Positions 25,836 through 33,857 are shown, counted from the stretch's first letter. The stretch is 41,525 nucleotides of DNA from Thiotrichaceae bacterium (GCA_029939505.1 JAOZSV010000008.1:1-41525), one strand, 5' to 3'. A program made the numbers and translations. The notes: generated from the sequence alone by a model not told the origin.

Positions 25836-26362
25836 ATGTCTCAAGTCCCTTTTAAACGCTCTAATTATACGCTTAGTGCATGTGACTTACGCGAATTAAC
25901 CCAAGAAGAAATGGTCAAAGTCAGTCAATCCCTCGTACAAATGGAGCCTTGGCGTACATTAGGCTATTCTGCGGAATCTCTATCAAACTATTTACATCGC
26001 CCTGATCCATTACTTTATAAATATGCTTTCGAGGCTAAAGTTTTTTCGTTAAAAAAACTTTAGCCTCGAAAGTTGTTCATAACAAAATCGTCGGGGTTAT
26101 GTGTGTGCGCTATCCTTGGTTACGAGGTGCGTGTTTAAAATTATTGGCTATTTATCCCTCACAACAGGGACAAGGATTAGGGCGTGATATAATACAATGG
26201 CTCGAATTACACCATTTACGCAATCTCTGGACTTTAGTTTCCTCATTTAACCATGATGCACGTCATTTTTATCAAAAAATGGGGTTTGTGGAAATTGGTC
26301 AATTGGACGATTTTATTGTAGCGGGTTATGATGAAATCTTATTGCGTAAAGTCAGTATATAG
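25836..26362 (+). pseudogene. GNAT acetyltransferase (RimI-like), split by a hairpin
   Basis: AAGAGG precedes the ATG at 25836. The first part (TLSACDLRELTQEEMVKVSQ... PDPLLYKYA) ends in FEAKVFSLKKL and a stop caused by the 43-bp hairpin at 26028-26070. The acetyl-CoA-binding part continues in another frame (VVHNKIVGVMCVRYPWLRG, then QGQGLGRDIIQWLE, FYQKMGFVEIG). Both parts are otherwise well kept, suggesting recent disruption. Confidence 0.85.
26028..26070. repeat. TTCGAGG hairpin inside GNAT gene, core CTAAAG
   Basis: Perfect 43-bp palindrome; the flanking T and A extend pairing. 43 bp shifts the frame. Confidence 0.9.
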
Positions 26363-26381
26363 ACTTTCAGAAAAAAGTCAA

Positions 26382-26481
26382 TACCAGACCTGGCAGGTTC
26401 AAAAGAAAACCTGCCAGGTCAAAATCAAGTTGTGCCTTTGACCTGCCAGGTTTGGTTTTAACCTGGCAGGTCTGGTTTTAA
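26382..26481. repeat. ACCTGGCAGGT palindromes
   Basis: Two facing pairs of ACCTGGCAGGTT-type arms, related to the ACCTGACAGGT palindromes at 17201-17384 and 9476-9503. May terminate transcripts. Confidence 0.7.
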
Positions 26482-26547
26482 AGTTGACTCAATTATTTTT
26501 CTGAATTTCGCAGCCCACACGAATATAAAATCAACAAAAACACAGGA

Positions 26548-26679
26548 ATGGTGAAACATAGGAATGGCATCTCGGTATTCGATAATCCAGATAGCCTAAA
26601 GGATAAAGGATTTATTCCAAATTGGTTAGATTCAGAAAGTCTTCCGAAAACACTTCAAATCAAACAAAGGGGTAATTAA
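26548..26679 (+). CDS. Possible 43-aa peptide or gene remnant
   Basis: Open frame MVKHRNGISVFDNPDSLKDK... SLPKTLQIKQRGN with protein-like composition but no recognised family. It may be the end of a lost gene. Followed by about 80 AT-rich bases and a promoter-like site. Confidence 0.25.
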   Translation: MVKHRNGISVFDNPDSLKDKGFIPNWLDSESLPKTLQIKQRGN

Positions 26680-26767
26680 CAGTTCTTGATAATTTGCACA
26701 TATTTGTATAAATTTATGCCATTATAAATAGATTAATGAAGGTCAAAAATATTAATTGCTAATAAAT

Positions 26768-26796
26768 TTGACATGATAATTATATATCTGTAGTAT
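26768..26796 (+). promoter_or_regulatory. Sigma-70-like promoter upstream of ATPase module
   Basis: TTGACA (26768-26773), 17-bp spacer, TAGTAT (26791-26796). Family E2 has since landed between this site and the ATPase start. Confidence 0.4.
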
Positions 26797-26883
26797 GCAG
26801 ATTATAGGTGAAATGTTTTAATCTGTGATTGAAAGTGATTAAAATTTGGTCACAAAGGTATCTAAGTATCAGCCGGGTCGGGT

Positions 26884-26986
26884 CAATGCCATTAAGTTAA
26901 GGGCAACCATAAAGGATTGCCTCTACATAAAATGCGGTCCTCTGTAGGGGCAATCCCTTGTGATTGCCCTTAACTTAATGGCATTG
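26884..26986. mobile_element. Short family E element with 11-bp target duplication
   Basis: 103-bp palindrome with ends CAATGCCATTAAGTTAAG and complement. Flanks CCGGGTCGGGT and CCAGGTCGGGT (26873-26883, 26987-26997) agree in 10 of 11 bases. Confidence 0.8.
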
Positions 26987-27112
26987 CCAGGTCGGGTGGG
27001 CAACTTTGGTGCAACGGCACATTTTCCAATAAACGAATTAATGGTCTGAATCCGCTAAGTGGACATTGTTTGCGGCTTTGTTAGCACAATAAGAGGCGTT
27101 CTGGGTTTTAAT

Positions 27113-28135
27113 ATGCGATTTATATTTACTGTTAAGAATTTTGGCCAAATTAAAGAAGCAAAGGTTCAAGTTAAAAATTTGACGGTATTAGCTGGGCAGA
27201 ATAACTCTGGAAAAACCTATGTTTCTAAGGCGTTATATTCATTTTTTAATACGATGAATACTTCAGGTATTCGTGACATATTATCTGATGAAAATACACA
27301 ACAAATTGTTGGAACGTTATTGAAAAAGGGATTAAAAATCAATTTTCAAGTTGCTAAGTTAAAAGAATTAACTTCAAATGAGACGATTTTTACTCTCAGT
27401 CATTTGGGTCAGATTAAAATGTCGGGAGAAGATGTTTCCTTCTCTATAAAGCAAGAGCATTCTCTTGATATTCTGCTAAACCTCTCTCACGTTATTTATC
27501 TTGAATCACCCATTTATTTAAAGCTTAAACCAGCATTGAGTTCTAGTCGTTTATCTGTCTATAAAGAAGAGTATATAACAGGAGTGCCAGGCTATTTTTA
27601 CGCACTAATTGATTTGCTTACTCTTCAATCAATGAATGAACCGCAATTTATTAATATACTTAATAAAATAGAAGCATCCATTGGCGGAAAACTCAAACTT
27701 TCTGATAATGGTACTTTCTTGTTTACAGATGAAAATGGAACTTATCCGATAACGACAACTGCATTGGGCATTGCTAATTTAGGATTGTTAGCTTTATTGT
27801 TGGAAAAAAATCTACTTAATTCCAATTCTTTTCTGTTTATTGACGAGCCAGAAGCACATTTACATCCACAATGGCAAGTTGTTCTTATCGAAATCTTGTA
27901 TGATCTGGCTAAAGCCGGAGTCAATATTATGATAGCAACTCATAGTATTGATATGATCAAATATATTGAGGTGATTTGGAAAAAAGAGGAACAGGCGGAA
28001 TCATTAATTGCTTTAAATTGTCTAACCACCGAAGGCAAAACCATCCATGAAGAGGCTGATTTTGATACCCGGTTAAATGCCATCAAGCAGGAATTATCTG
28101 AACCTTTTTACAATCTCTATTTGGAAGCATTATGA
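27113..28135 (+). CDS. OLD/AAA-type ATPase of an unrecognised two-gene module
   Basis: 340-aa ABC-like ATPase: Walker A GQNNSGKT (28-35), a degenerate signature region (TTTALGIANLG, about 214-224), Walker B FLFIDEPEAHLHP (240-252) and H-loop ATHS (H277). No TOPRIM domain follows, unlike full OLD nucleases. The frame is open from 27059, but the ATG at 27113 gives the standard MRFIFTVKNFGQI start. The partner gene overlaps by 4 bp (ATGA). This architecture is typical of anti-phage modules in which the ATPase controls an effector (inference). Confidence 0.8.
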   Translation: MRFIFTVKNFGQIKEAKVQVKNLTVLAGQNNSGKTYVSKALYSFFNTMNTSGIRDILSDENTQQIVGTLLKKGLKINFQVAKLKELTSNETIFTLSHLGQIKMSGEDVSFSIKQEHSLDILLNLSHVIYLESPIYLKLKPALSSSRLSVYKEEYITGVPGYFYALIDLLTLQSMNEPQFINILNKIEASIGGKLKLSDNGTFLFTDENGTYPITTTALGIANLGLLALLLEKNLLNSNSFLFIDEPEAHLHPQWQVVLIEILYDLAKAGVNIMIATHSIDMIKYIEVIWKKEEQAESLIALNCLTTEGKTIHEEADFDTRLNAIKQELSEPFYNLYLEAL

Positions 28136-28755
28136 AGAAACGCCTGTTACGTTCTTTGGTTGCGATTGATTTGGAATGTCATCGGTTTCCGAATGAAAGC
28201 ATCAATAAAAAAGCCTTACGAATGGACGGTGAATTGGGTATTCGCAAACAACTGGGTTTAGAAAATTACAACTGCTGTGATTATCTATTCGCTAAAAAAG
28301 ATAACTTATATCTTATTGAAATATCTGATTTTATTACTCAACGTAATGAATTGCAAAAGAATAACCCCATTGAAAAAATTGATAAGATAATTAGTCAGGA
28401 AAAGAATCAGAATCACTCCATCAAAGAAATTAAAAAGATAATTCGTCAGGAAAAGAAAAAGAATCCCATCAAATTAAAAAAGATAATTCGTCAGGAAATA
28501 CGCCTAAAAATAATGGGCAGTTTGATTATCCTATTTAAAATTCCGACCCAATTTTCTATAAGTTATGAAAAAATACAGGCGGGTAAAATACGAGTTATTC
28601 TCGTATTATGCAGTGATGATAGTTCTGATGTTCTTGCATTTAATTACTTGCAGGCTGATTTAAAAACGGCTCTTTCACCACTAATAACAGAAGTGAAAGT
28701 AATGGATATTCCCGGGTTCAAACATTTTCTAAATCAAAATGATACGACAATCTAA
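28132..28755 (+). CDS. Unknown partner of OLD/AAA-type ATPase
   Basis: 207 aa, no family recognised. The N-terminal third (LECHRFPNES..., LRMDGELGIRKQLGLENYNC, CDYLFAKKDNLYLIEISDF) has D-x(n)-E-I-S-D spacing that could fit a diverged PD-(D/E)XK fold; this is a guess. The middle (nt about 28376-28500) is a charged helical repeat of three KKIIRQEKK-type units. The C-terminal part returns to a sheet-like pattern (IRVILVLCSDDS). No membrane segment. ATGA overlap with the ATPase implies joint function. Confidence 0.6.
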   Translation: MKKRLLRSLVAIDLECHRFPNESINKKALRMDGELGIRKQLGLENYNCCDYLFAKKDNLYLIEISDFITQRNELQKNNPIEKIDKIISQEKNQNHSIKEIKKIIRQEKKKNPIKLKKIIRQEIRLKIMGSLIILFKIPTQFSISYEKIQAGKIRVILVLCSDDSSDVLAFNYLQADLKTALSPLITEVKVMDIPGFKHFLNQNDTTI

Positions 28756-29199
28756 CTCAATTTCAAACTCAACCGTGTAACACGTCGTTTGATCACTAGA
28801 TAGCCTCGAATGCTTTCGCTTTGTAAAGAATGGAGTACAAAGCTAAAGCGTTGTCAGTCGTCCGCCCAAAGCTGAAGCGTTTTCGAGGTTTAAGTTTTTT
28901 GAAGAAAAACTTAAACCTCGAACTCCTATTTTAACTCTTAATTCGCATGACCAATAGGATTTTTGTGTTGCTATCCCGTTTTTGCGCGAAAACTAAACCA
29001 CAATTATTTTTCTCGTTCCCAACGTCCTCGTTGGGAATGCCTTCCCCCGACACTTCAGTGTCAGGATATGGTGAGCGACAGCGCAACTTCTGTGCGAAAG
29101 CACCTTTAAAGCCGGAAGCCCATAATTTGCCTTTCAAAACACACCCTCATCATAACCTTATTCCATAACCTTATTCTGTAACACTAAAAGATTAATTCT
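28756..29199. other. Gene-free repeat region
   Basis: No gene. AAGCGTTGT/CTTTG repeat pieces around 28800-28880, hairpin 28882-28922, and an inverted repeat around ACACTTCAGTGTC and CGTTGGGAA near 29016-29062. Confidence 0.6.
28882..28922. repeat. TTCGAGG hairpin, core TTTAAG
   Basis: Perfect 41-bp palindrome with a GAAG loop (opposite orientation of the CTTC loop). Confidence 0.85.
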
Positions 29200-30567
29200 A
29201 TGAAAATCACTCAAATTAACATTAAAGACTATAACCAATTCCAAAACCTGACTCTTGATCTGACTTATCCCAAAGGGCACGAAAAAGAAGATCAAGCCTT
29301 GGAGAAAATTTGTTTTATTGGGCAAAGTGGTACCGGAAAAACGAGTTTGTTGAATGTGCTTAGGGCTATGTTGACAACTCCTTTTTTGCAAACGGCCCTT
29401 TCAGAAAAGTACCAAAATTCTAATATGAACCATATCGTTATTACCTCTTATTTTAAAGAGGTAAAAAGCGTGACAGAAATTAGAGAGGGAAAAATCTCAT
29501 TTCGAGACTTGAAAACGGATGTGAACCCCACAAAATTTATGGAAGATTTTTATCTCGGTAAAAATATTCTTATCTGTTTTCCGGCTGAAATTATCAATAA
29601 TATTAATCAAATTTTAGCCGAAAAATCACCGCATCCCAGTTCAATTTTAAAGACGGTTACAGAAATGAAACAGCAAAAACGGGCGAAACCCCGATCCGTT
29701 TTTGATTTTGAAACCGATAATGTCTTAGAAATATGGAATGAAATTTTACAAGACATAAATGCTTATAAAATTGAAGAGCTCAAATACAGTCAGCAAATTA
29801 CCAAAGCACTTGGAATCAATGCCCAAAATGCGGATCGTGCTTTTGAAAATTATAAGCGGTGGAAACAAAAAAATCCCAACCCAATTGAACAATTAGCGCA
29901 ACAACTCAATCCCATTTTGAATAAATTTTCATTAGCCGTCAAAACGTCATTTGACTTTGAAAGTATTGAAGATTTGAAATTTATTCAAATTCAATCCAAG
30001 GGTGGCACTGAAATTCCATACAGCGGCTGGAGTACTGGCACCAAGCAAGTGATTTTAACGATGACTCCGCTGTTTAAATTGAACACGGATGAGAGTATTA
30101 TTTTGGTAGATGAGCCAGAAAGATCATTATATCCTGATATTCAAACTGAAATTATCAACAACTACAAAAGTGCAGCGCCTAGGGCGCAATTCTTTTTCGC
30201 CACCCACTCGCCGATTATCGCATCGGCATTTGAGCCTTGGGAAATTGTTGAATTAAAATTTAACGATCAAGGTACCGTTTATCAAGAAAAATACTACAAG
30301 GGTGAACGACATGTCGATAATTATTTCATTGATCCGCGTTATTTACGTTGGGATGTGATATTAATGCGTGTATTTGATTTAGGCATAGAAGGTAACGAAA
30401 AATTCAGGAATAGAGCACTGACTAAGGCGGCTCGATTAGAAACGGTTCTTTCAAAACTCAGGGCAGAAAATAAAATGGATACAGAAGAAGCTCAAAAAAT
30501 ATGGGCAGACTATTTAAAACTGGCAACCAAATTAGCTTGGAGATTAGATGGGTATGAGGAAGATTGA
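29200..30567 (+). CDS. PtuA-like AAA/ABC-type ATPase, second Septu-like pair
   Basis: 455 aa. Walker A GQSGTGKT (41-48), signature-like YSGWSTGTKQ (274-283), Walker B SIILVDE (299-305) followed by PERSLYPD, and H-loop ATHSP (H336). A central helical insertion (about 140-250) and a C-terminal tail (about 400-455) are present. It overlaps an HNH-related partner, the same order as the pair at 3224-5085, but sequence similarity between the two ATPases is limited to the motifs. Probable defence ATPase. Confidence 0.78.
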   Translation: MKITQINIKDYNQFQNLTLDLTYPKGHEKEDQALEKICFIGQSGTGKTSLLNVLRAMLTTPFLQTALSEKYQNSNMNHIVITSYFKEVKSVTEIREGKISFRDLKTDVNPTKFMEDFYLGKNILICFPAEIINNINQILAEKSPHPSSILKTVTEMKQQKRAKPRSVFDFETDNVLEIWNEILQDINAYKIEELKYSQQITKALGINAQNADRAFENYKRWKQKNPNPIEQLAQQLNPILNKFSLAVKTSFDFESIEDLKFIQIQSKGGTEIPYSGWSTGTKQVILTMTPLFKLNTDESIILVDEPERSLYPDIQTEIINNYKSAAPRAQFFFATHSPIIASAFEPWEIVELKFNDQGTVYQEKYYKGERHVDNYFIDPRYLRWDVILMRVFDLGIEGNEKFRNRALTKAARLETVLSKLRAENKMDTEEAQKIWADYLKLATKLAWRLDGYEED

Positions 30568-31204
30568 TAAAACTCAAATTCTAGCCACCGAATATCAATT
30601 GTGGATAAAGCAATTAAAAGGGCAAACACATCCTAAATATTCTTCCTCACATAAATATTATAAAGATGTGTTGATCAGTTTACTTTATTGTCAACAAGGT
30701 TTATGTGCTTATACAGAAATTCTGATTGCCGAAGAAGAAAGATATCGTCCAGAAAATTTTGATAAAAAAGGGAGATATATTGATAAAGGAAAACCAGAAT
30801 CCAGCTTTTCAGCCCAGTTAGATCATTTTAACAGCCACCTTAAAGAAAAATATGGGTGGGGCTGGAATAATTTTTTTGCGATTTCCGATAAAATCAATAT
30901 TGAAAAAGGCACGCAAACGGTGGATGATATTTTGAAACCAGATTCTCCAGAATATGATCCTCATAAACTGCTAGGCTATAATGAAAAAAGGCATATTTTT
31001 CATGTCCACCCTGATATTGAAGATGAAAGCCTACAGATCAGAATTGAAAATATGATCCTGGTATTAGGGCTTAACCAAGGTACAATCAAAGATAATAGAA
31101 GAGCGTACTTAGAACCCAAGAAAAAAAGCCTTGCTTTAGGTAAAGAAATAGAACCCGTTTATCAATTTTTCACGGCTTTTGAAATGATTGAAGAAAAATT
31201 ATAA
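30554..31204 (+). CDS. PtuB-related HNH protein lacking zinc cysteines
   Basis: 216 aa. It aligns by pattern to PtuB/TIGR02646: QGLCAYTE replaces the CxxC motif (C51, T54), QLDHFNSHLKEKYGWGWNNF (D90-H91, W104-N105) matches the usual DHF...W-N core, and SDKIN replaces the second Cys pair. The catalytic His-Asn arrangement may be kept while the structural zinc is lost. Two starts (30548, 30554) are possible; MRKID at 30554 is the usual N-terminus of the family. Overlaps the ATPase by 14 bp. Confidence 0.65.
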   Translation: MRKIDKTQILATEYQLWIKQLKGQTHPKYSSSHKYYKDVLISLLYCQQGLCAYTEILIAEEERYRPENFDKKGRYIDKGKPESSFSAQLDHFNSHLKEKYGWGWNNFFAISDKINIEKGTQTVDDILKPDSPEYDPHKLLGYNEKRHIFHVHPDIEDESLQIRIENMILVLGLNQGTIKDNRRAYLEPKKKSLALGKEIEPVYQFFTAFEMIEEKL

Positions 31205-31482
31205 ACCACCGTCAATAAGTACCTGTGCATAAATAATCGGGTATTTAGCCCTGTAGGGCGTTGCACCGTCTTTTTGGTGCAGCGAAAGGTAAAACCTCAA
31301 AACACCCCTTCTTCAAATCAACTTAAAGCCTCAAGTCGTTTGACTTGGGGCTTTGATAAACAAAATTAATGGTTTTTATTTGCACTGTCTAACAGGGTTT
31401 GAAATTCCACTATCGTCTAACACTGAACGGTTATCAATAGTAGAGGGTAGAAAAATGGTGGGTTCCTACCCACCCTACTTTA
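31205..31482. other. Inverted partial family H copy
   Basis: 31240-31370 repeats family H in the opposite orientation (GCCTCAAGTCGTTTGACTTG stem-loop near 31329). It may terminate the Septu-like transcript. No gene. Confidence 0.6.
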
Positions 31483-31737
31483 CTACGCTTGTTGGTTCCC
31501 TACGTCAGCTAACAACGGCATTTTAGGGCGATGAAAAGGGGTAACGGCATATTTCATTTCCATTGCGTAAGGTTCATTAATTTGTTGAGAGGCATCCAGT
31601 ATTTCCATGCCAACCAGTTTGCCTTGTTTGTCATAATCAAAAATGATTCCTTCCCTTTCCTCATCACTCTCTTCAACTGGGCTATCATTAAATAGGATGC
31701 GTAGTATATCAACTTCAATATCGTAAATGACTTTCAT
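31483..31737 (-). CDS. DUF2283 family protein
   Basis: 84 aa. The DUF2283 pattern is clear: MKVIYDIEVDILRILFNDSPVEESD..., GIIFDYDKQGKLVGMEILDAS. The C-terminal 25 residues (KYAVTPFHRPKMPLLADVGN) are extra. Function of the family unknown. The frame opens at 31749, but ATG 31737 has GGAAAA 8 nt before it and gives the normal start. Confidence 0.8.
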   Translation of the reverse strand: MKVIYDIEVDILRILFNDSPVEESDEEREGIIFDYDKQGKLVGMEILDASQQINEPYAMEMKYAVTPFHRPKMPLLADVGNQQA

Positions 31738-31825
31738 AATATTTTCCAATATTTTTTGATTTTACGGGTTTTGACTCGTTCCCACGCGCTGGTGTCACTG
31801 CCATTAAGTTAAGTCTTGGAGTCCA

Positions 31826-31868
31826 TTCGAGGTTTGAGTTTTTTTGAAAAAAAAACTCAAACCTCGAA
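31826..31868. repeat. TTCGAGG hairpin, core TTTGAG
   Basis: Perfect 43-bp palindrome. Confidence 0.85.
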
Positions 31869-32070
31869 TCCTTTAGATTTGGAAGTATTTGATTTTAAAC
31901 GACATAATCAAAATCTGACGGTTTTCTCGTTCCCACGCGCTGGCGTGGGAATGCAGTGACGACGCGCCAGCGTCGAGGTTTACACAGGACGCTGGCGCGT
32001 CCAAACTCGGTTCCCACGCCGGCGCGTGGGAACCAGAAAAAACCTCGAAAGGAATATTTATTGGAATCCA

Positions 32071-32111
32071 TTCGAGGTTTTAGTTTTTTAAAGAAAAACT
32101 AAAACCTCGAA
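32071..32111. repeat. TTCGAGG hairpin, core TTTTAG
   Basis: Perfect 41-bp palindrome in the second target, GGAATCCA...AATCCTTCAGA. Confidence 0.85.
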
Positions 32112-32188
32112 TCCTTCAGATTTGGATGATTTCGCTTAAATCTCAAACACGTCCAAATCTAAAGGTTTGGACTCCCAAATCTAAAGGA

Positions 32189-32231
32189 TTCGAGGTTTTC
32201 GTTTTTTTTTCAAAAAAACGAAAACCTCGAA
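32189..32231. repeat. TTCGAGG hairpin, core TTTTCG
   Basis: Perfect 43-bp palindrome, CGAAAA on the other arm; the only copy with this core. Confidence 0.85.
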
Positions 32232-32294
32232 TGGACTCCAAGGCTTCACTTTTAGTAGGAGATTTACTGAAACTTCTCACGTTACTCCAAAGCG

Positions 32295-33383
32295 TTATTT
32301 GAGAAAAACTTTCACTGCTTCAATGACCGACGCACTATCTAACTCTTCTAAACAGCGACTATAACTTTGTTTATGTTGTTCACAGCCCTCTTGATGACAA
32401 GGAACACATGCACATTTTCCTTGTACGATGAAGACATTACCCACTTTTTGACTCTCATTTTCTCTCACTCTTTGCTTAAACGGCGTTTTATTCTCAGAAT
32501 ATCCGAAGGGCCAAGGTGCCCATTTTAAGGGATTTGTTGGTCCATACAACGCAATAGTCGGCACACCGGTTGCCGCCGCCAAATGGGTAACGGCGGTATC
32601 AGGACCAATATATATCGTACTCGCACGGAGAAGCTGGGCGACATCACAAAAACGCAATTGCCCTGCCAAATTAATAACCGTATTTGGTAGTTTTGATAAA
32701 ACTTCCCGGAGATAAGCCATTTCTTCTTGACTATTCCCACCAGTCAATACGACGCGCAACCCAGCTTCTATTAAATAATGGACTAATTGCTCCCATCCCT
32801 TTAATCTCCAACGTTTATAATGCCACATCGGTAACAGGTGCAAAACAGCAAAAGGTTGTTTCTGCCAGGCAAAGGGCAGCACCTGATCTAATTTATCAAA
32901 ATGATCAAGTGGTTGGGGAATAACGAACTCATAACAACGTTCAATTCCTAATAAATCTGCGAGCCTAAGATTTTGGATAACAGTATGCGTATTTTGATTA
33001 TCTAATTCTGTCCAAGCCTGTACGAAAAACCGTTTCCAGGCATCCTGCCAACGTTTTGGTGGAACAACGGCAACTCGTTTAGGTGCAGCGAATAGGGCAT
33101 AAATTAAAGGTCTATCACCAGAAAGGGTAGAAATAGCTAAATCATAGCGGCGAAAAATCTGTTTGAATAACATTTTATATTCACCAAAGCTGGGATGTTC
33201 TGCAACAGAAATTAAGGTATTATAATCAGGATTACCCTCTAACATACCGCCATTGTTCTCATAGACTAACACATCTATCACCGCATCAGGATAGGCACGG
33301 CGAAGTGAACGTAATAATGGTGTTATCAACAACACGTCACCAATTTGTCGGGTTGCAATCAGTAAAATGGCAGAATATTTCAC
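32295..33383 (-). CDS. Glycosyltransferase family 9 (heptosyltransferase-like)
   Basis: About 362 aa. Transfers a sugar, probably heptose, to lipopolysaccharide core or a related glycan. N-terminal Rossmann part with IGDVLLITPLLRSLRRAYP; C-terminal donor-binding part with GPDTAVTHLAAATGVPTIAL and YGPTNPLKWAPW. A C-terminal Cys-rich patch (CACVPCHQEGCEQH) is seen in many RfaQ-like proteins. No ATG is available: the frame runs back to a TTG (33428) lying inside a hairpin, whereas GTG at 33383 gives the normal start VKYSAILLIATRQIGD. The hairpin pair at 33412-33492 has replaced the leader. Confidence 0.82.
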   Translation of the reverse strand: MKYSAILLIATRQIGDVLLITPLLRSLRRAYPDAVIDVLVYENNGGMLEGNPDYNTLISVAEHPSFGEYKMLFKQIFRRYDLAISTLSGDRPLIYALFAAPKRVAVVPPKRWQDAWKRFFVQAWTELDNQNTHTVIQNLRLADLLGIERCYEFVIPQPLDHFDKLDQVLPFAWQKQPFAVLHLLPMWHYKRWRLKGWEQLVHYLIEAGLRVVLTGGNSQEEMAYLREVLSKLPNTVINLAGQLRFCDVAQLLRASTIYIGPDTAVTHLAAATGVPTIALYGPTNPLKWAPWPFGYSENKTPFKQRVRENESQKVGNVFIVQGKCACVPCHQEGCEQHKQSYSRCLEELDSASVIEAVKVFLK

Positions 33384-33411
33384 GTTATTAATCGTTTTAG
33401 ACTGGAATGGT

Positions 33412-33492
33412 TTCGATTCGAGGTTCAAGTTTTTTTACCGAAAAAACTTGAACCTCGAATTGAGTTTTTCTTCAAAAAACTCAAACCTCGAA
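33412..33492. repeat. Hairpin inside hairpin at glycosyltransferase start
   Basis: Outer left arm TTCGA, inner 43-bp hairpin with core TTCAAG (33417-33459), then TTGAG and the rest of the outer copy. GGT is missing from the left arm, the mirror image of 9905-9985 and 23496-23579. Confidence 0.85.
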
Positions 33493-33596
33493 ATGATGAA
33501 TTAAAAAAAGTAAATGAATGTAAGTTATTGGTTTTTATAAAAAATATTTTCGTCATAGAATGAGGGCTCAACTTGTTGTTAAATTTTCACCATCAA

Positions 33597-33771
33597 ATGG
33601 AGTACAACGCTTTAGCTTTGTTCTTTGGAGTACAACGCTTTAGCCTTGTTGTTTGGAGTACAACATTAACTTTGTTGTTTGGAGTACAACATTAACTTTG
33701 TTGTTTGGAATACAACATTAACTTTGGGCAGCTTTTTTTGGAATACAACTAAGACTGAGTAGTTACCCCAG
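33597..33771. repeat. GGAGTACAACGCTTTAGC repeat array and family A end
   Basis: About five diverging units, three of them shortened to TACAACATTAACTTTG, ending in CTGAGTAGTTAC (near 33760). ACCTGGCAGGT-type palindrome at about 33788-33813. No gene between 33493 and 33857. Confidence 0.75.
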
Positions 33772-33857
33772 TTTTAGTTATACTGGCCAGGTTTTAAAAA
33801 CCTGGCAGGTTTGGATAAAGTGAGCTTTTTTTGTTTTGGCTAGAAGATTTAAAATAT

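Larger units (their letters stand above)
31796..32250. mobile_element. Large family E composite with three hairpins
   Basis: Left end CACTGCCATTAAGTTAAG; right end decayed near CCAAGGCTTCAC. Contains hairpins 31826-31868, 32071-32111 and 32189-32231, an inserted CCCACGCGCTGGCGTGGGAA palindrome block (about 31925-32035), and an unoccupied target at 32150-32176 next to an occupied one. Confidence 0.7.

Noticed and set aside
28132-28755. Calling the unknown partner a PD-(D/E)XK nuclease
   Set aside because: Only a D...EIS pattern is visible; the expected E-x-K is absent, so no function was assigned.
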